DNA from: Phocaeicola vulgatus
Lineage (GTDB): Bacteria; Bacteroidota; Bacteroidia; Bacteroidales; Tannerellaceae
Direction of reading: 5' to 3'
Assembly: GCA_022009975.1 (NCBI GenBank)
Contig: CP091733.1
Coordinates: 1,009,001-1,073,000 of the forward strand
Length of the DNA stretch: 64,000 bases
Under the pieces are notes generated by a model, which ran no database searches, was not told the DNA's origin, and was given only the letters and a program-made list of their open reading frames with translations. The translations under genes were made by a program, and so were the position numbers. Of this stretch, positions 26,944 through 35,833 are shown piece by piece. Every line of letters begins with the position of its first letter. Within the stretch, counting starts at the first letter, position 1.

Positions 26944-29040
26944 ATGTATTCAAGATATTTATTGCTCAGCACCCTGTTGGTTGTTGGTGCTGAAGCTTAC
27001 GCTTATGATAATAATGAGAAGGTTGGAATAAATGCCCGACCACAAGACAAGGCCTCGAAAGATTCAGTTTTTTCTACTGATTCCGTCCTCAAGAACAAGG
27101 TGTTGAAGGAGGTGGATATTGTAGCCCGTAAAGCGGGAACATCCCGACTGGCCGGGGTTGTGAACGGCATTTCTGTAAACAAGGATGAACTCTTCAAGGC
27201 GGCCTGCTGCAACCTGGGAGAGAGTTTCACCACCAATCCTTCGGTGGATGTGGCTTACAACGATGCCACTACCGGAGCCCGACAGATCAAACTGCTCGGC
27301 CTTTCGGGCACTTATGTCCAGATGCTGACCGAGAACCTGCCGAATTTCCGTGGCGCTGCCATCCCTTATGCCCTGGGCTATGTGCCGGGACCTTGGATGA
27401 AGGGCATTCAGGTGTCGAAGGGAAGTGCTTCGGTCAAGAACGGCTACGAGTCGATTACGGGACAGATCAACGTGGATTATCTCCAGCCCGAGGATGAGCA
27501 GCAGGTAGAGGTGAATCTCTTTGGCGATACGAAGAGCCGAATAGAGGCGAATGCCGATGCCAATGTGCATTTATCTGACAAATGGGCCACGGAAGTCCTG
27601 CTTCATCACGAGAACATCCTGAAGAACCATGATGATAATGGAGATGGATTCTACGACATGCCGGGCAGGGAACAGTATAATCTGCAGAACCGCTGGGTGT
27701 ATAAGGGGGATAAATACATCTTCCATGGTGGTTTGGGTGTCTTGAAGGAGATAAGGACGAGCGGGCAGGACAAGGAGCATCTGGATCCTGCCGCTTCGGC
27801 TTCATCGCCTGATTCTCTGAATCTCTACCGAATCAAGCTCCATACCAACCGATATGAGGGCTATATGAAGCATGCTTTCATCCTCGACCGTGAGCACGGA
27901 ACGAACATCGCCCTGATGTCTTCGGCTTCGCTGCACCAGTTGGATGCGCAGTATGGCAACAAGTCCTACGACCTCAACGAGAAGAATCTCTATGGCTCGC
28001 TGATGTTTGAGACGAACTTCACCCGGCAGCACAACCTCTCTTTGGGATTGAGCGTGAACCATGATTATCTGGGGCAGCGCACGAATGTGGATGTGCCGGA
28101 GATGCAGCGACTGAACGAGAAGGAGACGACTCTTGGTGCTTACGCCCAATACACCTATACATTAGGCACGAAGCTCACGGCGATGGCTGGTGCGCGTTTC
28201 GACCATAGCTCTATCTATGGCAGCTTCTTCACCCCTCGTTTCCACATGAAGTATTCGCCTGTGGATGCCGTCAGCATCCGGTTGTCTGCCGGCAAGGGCT
28301 ATCGCACGGTGTTCGCCATGGCGGAGTACAACTATCTGCTGGCGAGCGGCAGGGAGTTCCAGATTGCCGGAGAGGGCTTGGAGCAGGAGGAGGCTTGGAA
28401 CTATGGCGTGAGCACGGCCTTCTATATCCCGCTGTTTAACAAAACTCTGAAGTTGAATGCCGAATATTACTATACCGACTTCAAGAATCAGGCGGTGGTG
28501 GATTATGACTATGACAGCCGGCTGATCCTGATTGATAACTTGCAAGGCAAGTCTTATTCGCATACCTTTCAGATTGATGCATCCTATCCTTTGCTGAAAG
28601 GCCTGGAAATCACAGCAGCTTATCGTCTGAACGATGTGAAATGTACTTACGGCATAGAGAAAGAGTTGAAGGAGAAGCCGCTGACTGGCAAGTACAAGGC
28701 ACTTTTCACCGCTTCCTACAAGACCCCTTTGGCGTTGTGGCAGTTTGACGCCACGGTGCAGTTGAATGGTGGTGGAAGGAATCCGGATCCTTATCTTTTG
28801 GCAGATGGAACGCCGTCGTGGTCGCCGGGATTCCACAGTTTCGAGCAGGTGGGCGCCCAGATTACCCGATGGTTCCGCCATTGGAGCATCTATGTTGGAG
28901 GCGAGAATTTGACTGGTTTCAAGCAGACGACTCCGATTTATGATGCCGCCCATCCATGGGGCAGGGATTTCGAACCAACCCTGGTCTGGGGTCCGGTAGA
29001 AGGCAGAATGTTCTATGCCGGGGTAAGAGTAAAGCTTTAA
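26944..29040 (+). CDS. TonB-dependent outer-membrane receptor, probably for a metal
   Basis: A 698-residue receptor with signal peptide (about 1-20), a plug (about 55-165, VLKEVDIVARK ... GARQIKLLGLSGTYVQMLTENLP ... VSKGSASVKNGYESITGQIN) and a barrel ending in MFYAGVRVKL with a terminal aromatic/hydrophobic pattern. It lacks the STN and carboxypeptidase-like domains of SusC. Two adjacent cysteines (FKAACCNLGE) lie in the plug. Flanked by a Cys/His-rich protein and an HMA protein, it probably imports or exports copper or another soft metal; the ligand is inferred from context. Confidence 0.88.
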   Translation: MYSRYLLLSTLLVVGAEAYAYDNNEKVGINARPQDKASKDSVFSTDSVLKNKVLKEVDIVARKAGTSRLAGVVNGISVNKDELFKAACCNLGESFTTNPSVDVAYNDATTGARQIKLLGLSGTYVQMLTENLPNFRGAAIPYALGYVPGPWMKGIQVSKGSASVKNGYESITGQINVDYLQPEDEQQVEVNLFGDTKSRIEANADANVHLSDKWATEVLLHHENILKNHDDNGDGFYDMPGREQYNLQNRWVYKGDKYIFHGGLGVLKEIRTSGQDKEHLDPAASASSPDSLNLYRIKLHTNRYEGYMKHAFILDREHGTNIALMSSASLHQLDAQYGNKSYDLNEKNLYGSLMFETNFTRQHNLSLGLSVNHDYLGQRTNVDVPEMQRLNEKETTLGAYAQYTYTLGTKLTAMAGARFDHSSIYGSFFTPRFHMKYSPVDAVSIRLSAGKGYRTVFAMAEYNYLLASGREFQIAGEGLEQEEAWNYGVSTAFYIPLFNKTLKLNAEYYYTDFKNQAVVDYDYDSRLILIDNLQGKSYSHTFQIDASYPLLKGLEITAAYRLNDVKCTYGIEKELKEKPLTGKYKALFTASYKTPLALWQFDATVQLNGGGRNPDPYLLADGTPSWSPGFHSFEQVGAQITRWFRHWSIYVGGENLTGFKQTTPIYDAAHPWGRDFEPTLVWGPVEGRMFYAGVRVKL

Positions 29041-29093
29041 ATGGAAAATATCAAATACCAAAAAGAAAATATCAATTTTAAAATGATAAGAGT

Positions 29094-29423
29094 ATGAAAA
29101 AGATTTTATTAATGTTCACAATGATGATGGTGGCAATGGCAGGCTTTGCCAAGGACATCAAGACCGTAGTTTTCACAACCACTCCTCAGATGCACTGTGC
29201 GGCTTGTGAGAACAAAATCAAGAGCAACCTCCGTTTTGAAAAGGGTATCAAGAGTATTGAGACTAGTGTTCCGAATCAGACGGTTACCGTAAAGTACAAT
29301 GCCGACAAGACCACTCCCGAGAAACTTCAGGAGGGTTTCGGGAAGTTCGGCTACAAGGCTCGTATCCTGAAGGCTGGTGAGAAGGTAGAGAAGAATACAG
29401 AGGAGAAGTGTGACTTGATGTAA
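29094..29423 (+). CDS. Secreted heavy-metal-associated (HMA) domain protein
   Basis: A 109-residue periplasmic protein: signal peptide to about residue 19 (MVAMAGFAKD), then one HMA fold (about 22-90) with the metal-binding motif MHCAACENK, where the two cysteines bind Cu(I) or Zn(II). A charged tail with one further Cys (EEKCDLM) follows. It lies 53 bases after the TonB receptor and probably passes metal to or from it. No P-type ATPase is encoded nearby. Confidence 0.88.
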   Translation: MKKILLMFTMMMVAMAGFAKDIKTVVFTTTPQMHCAACENKIKSNLRFEKGIKSIETSVPNQTVTVKYNADKTTPEKLQEGFGKFGYKARILKAGEKVEKNTEEKCDLM

Positions 29424-29641
29424 CATTCATTCTCCGAGTCAAATTTCTAAATAGATAATCTACTGATCAGTCAATATCGATTGATTGGAAATAAAAGGTT
29501 GCCATTTTTGTACGTAGATGGACAATCTGTGATGCTCTATCGTCAATGATGCCGGCAAGCTCAGATGTCTTTTATGCATGCGTCGCCTTAATCTAAAAAT
29601 TGTTTATGTCTGAATCAATGTTTTGAGTACTACATTGATGG
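29424..29641. other. Intergenic region between HMA and Fic genes
   Basis: 218 bases between convergent genes. I see no reading frame and no strong terminator; it is the left boundary of the accessory island read on the minus strand. Confidence 0.4.
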
Positions 29642-30684
29642 TCATTTTTTTGTATATGACTTGTTTCTGTTGCCTCCGTGAGCTTCCAGATAACCGAACT
29701 CTGTCAATTGTCGTAGATAACGCTTGGCGGTGGTTTCTGTAAGGCCAAGTTCGCTGACAAGATGTTCTGTCTTGATTTCTTCTTTATCGGTCATAAATTC
29801 GATAATATCGGCCAGTTTGCCTGCTAATGTTGGTTTATCGACCATTTATCGACCAGTTCCTGCTGTATTGCCATTTTATCGACCATTTCTTCAGCTGTTG
29901 ACCGCAGGAACTGGTCGATATCCTGTTGCAGATGTTCGCAATGCAGTTTAGCCATGCAATTGATGAAGATGTCTGTATCTTCTGCTTCCCTGGTGTCTAT
30001 GAGAGCTTGTATATATTCTGCTTTGTCTTCCTTGAACACCTTTGTAGGCAACACATCATATTCCATTTGCAGAAGGTTCATAAGCAGACGGCTTGTTCTG
30101 CCGTTTCCATCTGCCCATGGATGGATGGTTACCAGTTCGTAGTGAGCCCAGAAACTCAGTTCATATATAGACAATTCATCCGTTACATCTATTGCTTTGC
30201 GACGTTTGTTAAGCTCGTTGCAGAATGCTGCCAGCTTCATCGGCACCTTCATCCAGTTCATATACGACCGACCGCCTGCACCTGCTGTAACATTCAGCTT
30301 GCGGAGTTCTCCCTTCGAGGCATCAAAGCTTCCGCCTAATGAATTGTATTCACCGCCAGTTCGAGCCATTACTTTTGCAGCAAGTATGACAAGAGATTCC
30401 ACGGTGATGTCCTCGTGTCGCTTTATCCAAATGCGACCATAGTCGTAGGCTGCTTTCAAGTCGAGGTTCATCAGCTGTTCTATCATTGGCTTTCCTTTAG
30501 CTGTAATGCCTTCGTCAAAGAGCAATTGTGCTTCCACCTCAGTCACAGTACTGCCTTCTATGGCTGTACTATGAGTAATGATAGAATACAGATAGAACTT
30601 TTCGTAGTCTATCTGATCCGATATGCCTAACTCCTTATGGTGTTTAAGCAGACGCTGCATTATGTCTTTTATCTCTTGTTCCAT
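29642..30684 (-). CDS. Fic-family AMPylase-type protein with C-terminal winged helix (frameshifted in this sequence)
   Basis: About 347 residues after restoring one A (coding strand) at 29845-29847. The N-terminal region carries THSTAIEGSTVT, an inhibitory-helix motif of the (S/T)xxxEG type, so the protein probably restrains itself. The core has the catalytic motif HPWADGNGR with His for AMP transfer. The last 65 residues (TEHLVSELGLTETTAKRYLRQL) form a winged helix-turn-helix. Members mostly transfer AMP to protein targets. It is read towards the metal cluster and seems to stand alone. Confidence 0.88.
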
Positions 30685-30807
30685 TACTTTCTTTATTTTA
30701 TTTTAAGGTTTCTGCTCAGTACTCATGTGAGATTATTGCAATACTTTGCTTGGATTACTGCAATACTTCTTTTATATTACTCAGGTACTTAACGTAAGTA
30801 CCGGGGC

Positions 30808-31242
30808 TTAGTCATACCAGTTGATGTTCTCTTCGTAACTGTCGAACTTCATGTCTTCAGTTACTCCCGCCTTTTTGAGGGCATTGAGGATGAAGGCTTG
30901 CTCATCGGGCGGGAGAGAACGGTCGCCACGTCGTCGCTCAAAATATGGATTGCGGCTCCAGTGATTGATGCATATCGACATGAATCTGCTGTACTGGCCG
31001 GGGAACATACGCTTCTGGAAATTGGTAAAGCCACGGGCGTAGGTCACTGGCTTGCTGTCCCGATAGTAGATACAAGACTCGTTCTGACTACATCTGGTAG
31101 GATTGATCAGTTGCAGATATTCTTCATGCTCCATCAGAGTGGAGTAGGCTGTCTGATGCAAGCAAGTAGCCGACATAGGGCAGCTACTATGCTCACATAC
31201 AGGATATCTTGTTGGTAAAGATGTATATTCTTTCTTTGGCAT
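30808..31242 (-). CDS. DUF6078 family protein
   Basis: A 144-residue soluble protein resembling the DUF6078 family of Bacteroidales. It holds a Cys-rich front half (YPVCEHSSCPMSATC, NPTRCSQNESCIYY) that could bind zinc or an iron-sulfur cluster, then a segment GFTNFQKRMFPGQYSRFM and a basic RRRGDRSLPPDEQ stretch suggestive of nucleic acid contact. Function is unknown. It is preceded by the 115-bp leader repeat whose TACCTTTG box would start its transcript about 108 bases upstream. Confidence 0.7.
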   Translation of the reverse strand: MPKKEYTSLPTRYPVCEHSSCPMSATCLHQTAYSTLMEHEEYLQLINPTRCSQNESCIYYRDSKPVTYARGFTNFQKRMFPGQYSRFMSICINHWSRNPYFERRRGDRSLPPDEQAFILNALKKAGVTEDMKFDSYEENINWYD

Positions 31243-31280
31243 AATCTATATATGTTGCAGCCTTTCTGCACTATTATTTG

Positions 31281-31395
31281 TGGAATGTCTGCTATCAGAT
31301 ACAGTGTATTGAATGATAGGAAATTTCCGCATGTGTGTCACAAAACGCTTGTTAATACAAAGGTAGTGGTTTTCTTGGGACTTCTCTGGTTTGCG
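31281..31395 (-). repeat. Promoter/leader repeat, copy 1 (upstream of DUF6078 gene)
   Basis: About 115 bp that is largely repeated at 32569-32683 (four fifths or more identical by eye). On the minus strand it contains TACCTTTG (31358-31365), matching the TAnnTTTG -7 consensus, followed by conserved sequence that would lie in the 5' untranslated leader. It ends about 40 bases before the DUF6078 start codon. Confidence 0.6.
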
Positions 31396-31465
31396 GGATG
31401 TTTTTTATTCCAACTTCCATCCGCAATCACCATATCTTCTTCATAGATCAATATTTTATGTCCGT

Positions 31466-31846
31466 TTATTCCATTCTGCCATATTTCATTTCCACACCTT
31501 CTTTATCATACTGCTTGCGTTTGCCGGTTGGCGGCTCTGTAAGCGTGATGCGAACTACAACCGTGCGTGATAGGGAACGGGCGATGCTCTGGTCGAAAGC
31601 ATCCATGTGTTGAGGAAGGAAACGTTCACAGACCAGTCGGAGCCCATGAATCTTCTCTGCATCATCGGTCACGATTTCAGCCTTGCCGAATGCAATGGCG
31701 GATTTGTATTGCAGGGTGAAACTGCCGTCCTTCGGACCAACCGTAGGTGCGCAACGGGTTACCGCAGAAAGGCAGACCTCAGGATGAGCCTTGTGCATTA
31801 CTTCCAATGCCCATTGGCTATCCATAGCCCTTGATTCCTTTCTCAT
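31466..31846 (-). pseudogene. NimA-like pyridoxamine 5'-phosphate oxidase family gene with internal deletion
   Basis: The 126-residue frame begins with a family-like N-terminus (MRKESRAMDSQWALEVMHKA) and jumps directly to the second half of the fold (HPEVCLSAVTRCAPT ... ERFLPQHMDAFDQ ... LTEPPTGKRKQYD). Family members are about 155-170 residues; the missing 40 or so residues include the central flavin-binding barrel strands. An in-frame deletion at the MHKA/HPEV junction is the simplest reading. Intact relatives include nitroimidazole-resistance reductases. It is 7 bases downstream of the GNAT gene and probably co-transcribed but non-functional. Confidence 0.65.
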
Positions 31847-31853
31847 TTATCCT

Positions 31854-32372
31854 TTATCTGCTGTACTTAAACACCTTGACCATATCTTTGTCGCCACCCA
31901 CGAGCTGGCTGCATCTGTTCAATATACCGGTGTCTGCGAAACCGCATTTTTCCATGACCTTTCCCGATGCAGGATTGCCGGTGAAATGGTCTGCCCAGAT
32001 GTTTTCGAAATGCTTCACTTGGATGCAGTAGTCGAGCATCAGCTTCAAGGCTTCGGTGCAGATACCTCTGTTCCAATAAGGCTTTCCTACCCAGTAGCCC
32101 ACCTCGCAGTCGTTTTCACCGATAGGGATATTGCTGGTTTCATGTGTGTAGTAGCCCATGCAGCCGATAGCCTCTCCGGTCTCTTTCAAGATGATTGCCC
32201 ATGTCGTGTCATTATGGAAGAATGTCCGGATTATCTCCCGACTTTCTTCTACAGATTTATGTGCCGGCCATCCTGCACGAGATCCTATGTCAGGGTCTGA
32301 GGCGTACTTGAAGAGCGCCTCTGCATCTGATTCCAGCCAATGGCGGAGTAGTATTCTTTCTGTTTCCATCAT
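31854..32372 (-). CDS. GNAT-family N-acetyltransferase (RimJ/RimL type)
   Basis: A 172-residue acetyltransferase. It opens TERILLRHWLESDAEALFKYASDPDIG, typical of the Acetyltransf_3 group that acetylates protein N-termini or small amines, and contains the acetyl-CoA loop region VGYWVGKPYWNRGICTEAL and the NPASGKVMEKCGF motif near the end. The substrate cannot be told from sequence. Upstream, after about 200 bases, lies the second copy of the leader repeat that probably drives it together with the damaged NimA-like gene. Confidence 0.88.
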   Translation of the reverse strand: MMETERILLRHWLESDAEALFKYASDPDIGSRAGWPAHKSVEESREIIRTFFHNDTTWAIILKETGEAIGCMGYYTHETSNIPIGENDCEVGYWVGKPYWNRGICTEALKLMLDYCIQVKHFENIWADHFTGNPASGKVMEKCGFADTGILNRCSQLVGGDKDMVKVFKYSR

Positions 32373-32760
32373 ATTATTTCAATTCTTGCCGATGCAGAAT
32401 GCTTATTTCCCCACGCAGCATATTTACATCACTGATTATCAGTGACCATTCATTTTAATCGGTACAACCTCTGTTTTGATAAATACACAGAATGTAGGGA
32501 CAAATGCAAATCGTTGTATTTCATAGCTTTGCATATACGTGTTGTACCGCTTCTTTTCAACTCTTTTGTAGAATGTCCGCTATCAGATACAATGTATTAG
32601 TAATAGGACATTTCCGCAGGTATGTTACAGAATGCTTGTTGAATACAAAGGTAGTGGTTTTCTTGGGATTTTTGTGGTTTGCGTGGACTTTTTCTTCCAA
32701 AGAGGTTGATTTACAGTAGAAAAACGGTTATAGAGCCAGAAAACTTTTGTATACACTCGA
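32373..32760. other. Long leader region holding leader repeat copy 2
   Basis: About 390 bases with no credible gene. 32569-32683 is the second copy of the 115-bp promoter/leader repeat, with TACCTTTG on the minus strand at 32646-32653. The GNAT transcript would then start about 265-270 bases before its start codon, an unusually long leader. Confidence 0.5.
32569..32683 (-). repeat. Promoter/leader repeat, copy 2 (upstream of GNAT gene)
   Basis: Second copy of the 115-bp unit at 31281-31395, same orientation. The best-kept part covers the -7 box and about 30 bases on its upstream side (CAAAGGTAGTGGTTTTCTTG on the plus strand), plus a downstream block GCTATCAGATACA. Confidence 0.6.
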
Positions 32761-32843
32761 TTCGCTTGAAAAAGTGTAGAGAAATGGGTTATATTCGTTT
32801 GAAAAAGTGTAATGAAGTTGAATTATTCGCTTGAAAAAATGTA
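32761..32843. repeat. Three tandem 18-bp direct repeats
   Basis: TTCGCTTGAAAAAGTGTA at 32761-32778 recurs with one change each at 32794-32811 (TTCGTTTGAAAAAGTGTA) and 32826-32843 (TTCGCTTGAAAAAATGTA). The period is 33 then 32 bp, close to three helical turns, so a protein could bind all copies on one face. No gene is adjacent. Confidence 0.7.
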
Positions 32844-32915
32844 ATTGCTTCCGTTTGCCCACAATGGAAAATGTTTGTATGTCCCAACAGAAACACTTAT
32901 ATGCTTGTAACAACT

Positions 32916-32977
32916 ATTATATCCTATCGGGTATAATTCTGCTTATTGTATCAATATTATACCCGAAATGGTATAAT
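32916..32977. promoter_or_regulatory. Pair of 22-bp palindromic operators without an adjacent regulator gene
   Basis: The site at 32956-32977 is a perfect ATTATACC-N6-GGTATAAT; the site at 32916-32937 is the same with one mismatch. Their centres are 40 bp apart. Such paired palindromes resemble autoregulatory operators of HipB/HigA-type antitoxins, yet no toxin-antitoxin genes flank them. Confidence 0.6.
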
Positions 32978-32984
32978 TAATATA

Positions 32985-33128
32985 TTTGACAGAACTCCAT
33001 AATGTCGAGCATCTAATATTGGATACATAGTTTGAACACCAACAGATTAAAGTCTCATGAATATCACCGGAAACAATTATTGTCTTAGTTTCGGGAAAAG
33101 ATAGTGAGAATATGCCGTTATGGTTCAT
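32985..33128 (-). pseudogene. Remnant of a metallophosphoesterase gene
   Basis: On the minus strand from an ATG at 33128 the frame reads ETKTIIVSGDIH, the N-terminal metal-binding motif (xxxxSGDIHG) of small calcineurin-like phosphoesterases. The following residues are out of frame; the next frame gives LLVFKLCIQY, stop, MLDI, which resembles the helix that follows in intact proteins. After about 45 codons similarity ends. It is a decayed stub, next to the orphan operators. Confidence 0.5.
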
Positions 33129-33162
33129 CTTATGTTCCTGTTAATAGTGTTTATAGATAGAA

Positions 33163-34550
33163 TTAATCCTTACCATACCCCTCCTTCTCTTTCCATATCT
33201 TGATTTCTTTATCAAAATCCGAAAGAAACTCCTTGTCTTGTATAAAGCGAAATTTATCATATTCAGCGTATGCCTTTCTTTCGCTTGTTCGGCAGAAATG
33301 GTGCCAGCCTCATTGTATTTGTCATACTCATATAGAGTCAGGAAATCATCCAATTGCTTTTTCCAATCTGCCATTGTGGAGATGATTTGCCGTTCGGCAC
33401 GAAGTTCGGCCAAATCAAGGAATGCGGTTGATAGACGATTGAAAGCTGAGACTTCTTTGTCGGACAAGTAATTCTGGGCGATAATTGTATCCGACTTTTG
33501 GACTCTGCCGTCAGGAGCGTTTTTCCACGTGGTAAGTCCCATGTGGGGCTTTTGGGCATCTGCTCTTGAATAGATGATTTCGGTTGCCGTTTGATGGGAA
33601 GTAGCCCAATACATCATATCTTGCACCCTCTTGAAGAATTGTAGGGTGGTCTCAGCCTTAGGATTATAATCGGCACTACATTCGGCATAGACATCGGTGA
33701 TTTTCTGATAATACCGACGTTCTGAAGCTCGTATTTCTCGGATACGTTCTAATAGGTCGTCAAAATAATCTTTGCCAAAATGTTTGCCCTGTTTCAAGCG
33801 TTCATCATCCAATACAAATCCTTTTATGATCATTTCTTTTAGAACCGATGTAGCCCACATCCGGAATTGGCCCGCTTGATAACTGCCCACACGAAACCCA
33901 ACAGCAATAACCGCATCCAAATTGTAGAACAATGTATCATCGTTCTTGCCATCAAGTTCAGTTGTTCGAATTTTTCGAATAACTGAACTCTCCTCCAATT
34001 CTCCGCTTTTGAATATCTCTTTCAGATGGTTATTGATCGTATTCGTTTCAACACCAAACAAATCGGCCATTCGCTTTTGCGACATCCAAAATGTTTCATT
34101 ATTGAAGATGACCTCTATACGGCTTTCTCCTTGTTTCGTCTTGTATAGCAATATGTTGGAAGATAGACTGTTGTCTATTAATTCAGGCGTTGATATTTCT
34201 TGTTTGAAATATTCTTTTGCTATCTGTACTTGCGGCTTCTTGCTATCGGCATTTTCAGCAATCATCAAACAAGCGATTCGTGATAGATGTATATTCTCCA
34301 CCTTACGAAAGGAGCCGGAATTTAGTTTGACCATCTCAAACGTAGCATTAAAATGCTCGGTAGTGTTACAACCTTTCTTATTGGCTATGGCGATAGCTTT
34401 GTTTAGAGTACGATTGAATTTTTGGTATGTGCCATAGCCTAATGCGGTGCACAACTCACGAGAAGTCCAATACTCTAAACCTTTATTATCTTGCTTTTTA
34501 ATCCGTTCAAAGTCGGGTTGAATAGAGGGTATATTGTTCTCGTCTATCAT
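33163..34550 (-). CDS. RhuM/DinD-type protein (frameshifted near the C-terminus in this sequence)
   Basis: About 462 residues. The N-terminal part (about 20-115, EYWTSRELCTALGYGTYQKFNRTL ... NIHLSRIACLMIAENADSKKP) resembles the DinD/BRO-N DNA-binding region of phage antirepressors. From about 130 the RhuM domain follows (IEVIFNNETFWMSQKRMADLFGVE ... GFRVGSYQAGQFRMWATSVLKEMI). One A missing (coding strand) near 33290 restores the normal end KFRFIQDKEFLSDFDKEIK. The start overlaps the stop of the Fic gene by one base (TAATG), so the two are coupled. RhuM proteins are common in mobile and restriction islands; the biochemical role is not settled. Confidence 0.82.
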
Positions 34551-35677
34551 TATTTCATGTTATTGGAGTTATACACCGCCAATCCTTTAATCGTCAACAT
34601 GTATTTCTGACGAGGATGACGGGGCTTGTCTGGGTAGAGCATAGAAACAAATCCCTCTTTTATGGCTGGATTGAGAGAGTATTCCATGAAATTTTCACGG
34701 TTCTTTAAACCTACGGCTGCCATCATCTCTTTGACTGATAATCTATTGTTTGCAAGTACCTCTATTAAACGGTTGATATTTTCATTATCTATCTGTAATG
34801 GATTATCTAAGCTTGTCGGGGTACTTGTCTGGGTACTTGTCGGGGTGGAGATACCCATGTCTTCGGGGGCATTAACCACCATGAAACGATTCCTCAATTC
34901 ATTGTTTTCTCCTATCAATAGATTTCGGAAGAATCGTTCTAAATACACAGGCTCTCTTTTGATGCCTTTTTGTATGTTTTGATAATTGGCTCTAACCAAA
35001 GCATTACGGAAATACCAAGAATGATTGGCAAAAAGGTCGTTCTCGACATTGAATCCCATCGAGCGTAAATACTGGATGGTGAACACTGCTGTTGTTCGGG
35101 TATTGCCTTCTCCAAACGGATGAATCTGCCACAACCCGGATACGAATTGGGTAATATGAGTGACAATTTGGTCTATATATAATCCTGTATAATCAAACGC
35201 CTTTTCTTGTTCAAGATCATACTCTATGGCTCTGCGAATGTCGGGAGCAGATACATAAAATACCGTATCGCCACGAAGCACCCATTCTTTTTTGGTGATA
35301 TTGTAATCTCTGATTTGTCCGGCAAACTTGAATACTCCATCAAATATCCGTCGATGAATGGCGGTCAATCCAGCGACGGTAAAAGCAAATGAACGCTCAT
35401 TCAATAGCTTGGTTATATTGGTAGAAACTTTATCGGCTTCTTCTGTTTCGTTATCCTTTTCAGTACGAATATCTTTTGAATCGTAGTAACTCTTGATAAG
35501 TTGCTGTACTTCATCAATGGTTATATCCCCCTCAATATGCTTGCGAGCAGTCTCAATAAGATATTCGGAGGGCTTCAAGCCATCTACTGCTTGAAGTCCT
35601 ATTGCCGTTTGCCACGCATAGCCTTTTTCACGCTTTTGCGGCTCGCCTTGCTGGATGTATTCGTCGAAGTTTATCAT
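34550..35677 (-). CDS. Fic-family protein with N-terminal VbhA-like antitoxin segment and C-terminal winged helix
   Basis: A 375-residue protein. Residues about 20-65 (GLKPSEYLIETARKHIEGDITIDEVQQLIKSYY) resemble the VbhA antitoxin helix bundle fused in front of Fic; the inhibitory motif appears altered (LQAVDG). The Fic core holds HPFGEGNTR near 196-204, with Thr where many have Gly. A linker of repeated Thr-Pro-Ser (TPTSTQTSTPTS) leads to a winged-helix domain (RLSVKEMMAAVGLKNRENF). It is the first gene of the fic-rhuM pair, 157 bases after the methylase stop. Likely a self-inhibited AMP-transferase. Confidence 0.87.
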   Translation of the reverse strand: MINFDEYIQQGEPQKREKGYAWQTAIGLQAVDGLKPSEYLIETARKHIEGDITIDEVQQLIKSYYDSKDIRTEKDNETEEADKVSTNITKLLNERSFAFTVAGLTAIHRRIFDGVFKFAGQIRDYNITKKEWVLRGDTVFYVSAPDIRRAIEYDLEQEKAFDYTGLYIDQIVTHITQFVSGLWQIHPFGEGNTRTTAVFTIQYLRSMGFNVENDLFANHSWYFRNALVRANYQNIQKGIKREPVYLERFFRNLLIGENNELRNRFMVVNAPEDMGISTPTSTQTSTPTSLDNPLQIDNENINRLIEVLANNRLSVKEMMAAVGLKNRENFMEYSLNPAIKEGFVSMLYPDKPRHPRQKYMLTIKGLAVYNSNNMK

Positions 35678-35833
35678 TTTTCAATTAATTGGATGCTCAG
35701 TCAAATATATTATTCTTTTAAGGATACTTTGATCCCTAAATCAAGAATATTCGAAAGTTTGTTATTAGCTTAAAGATTTAAAATGTTTTTTAAGTGTATT
35801 TTTTAATCTGTAGTCTTTCATATCTTCCTTTAC

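Noticed and set aside
32728..32913. 61-residue minus-strand frame with repeated YTFS-like words
   Set aside because: The repeated words simply reflect the three tandem 18-bp DNA repeats; no start signal or domain.
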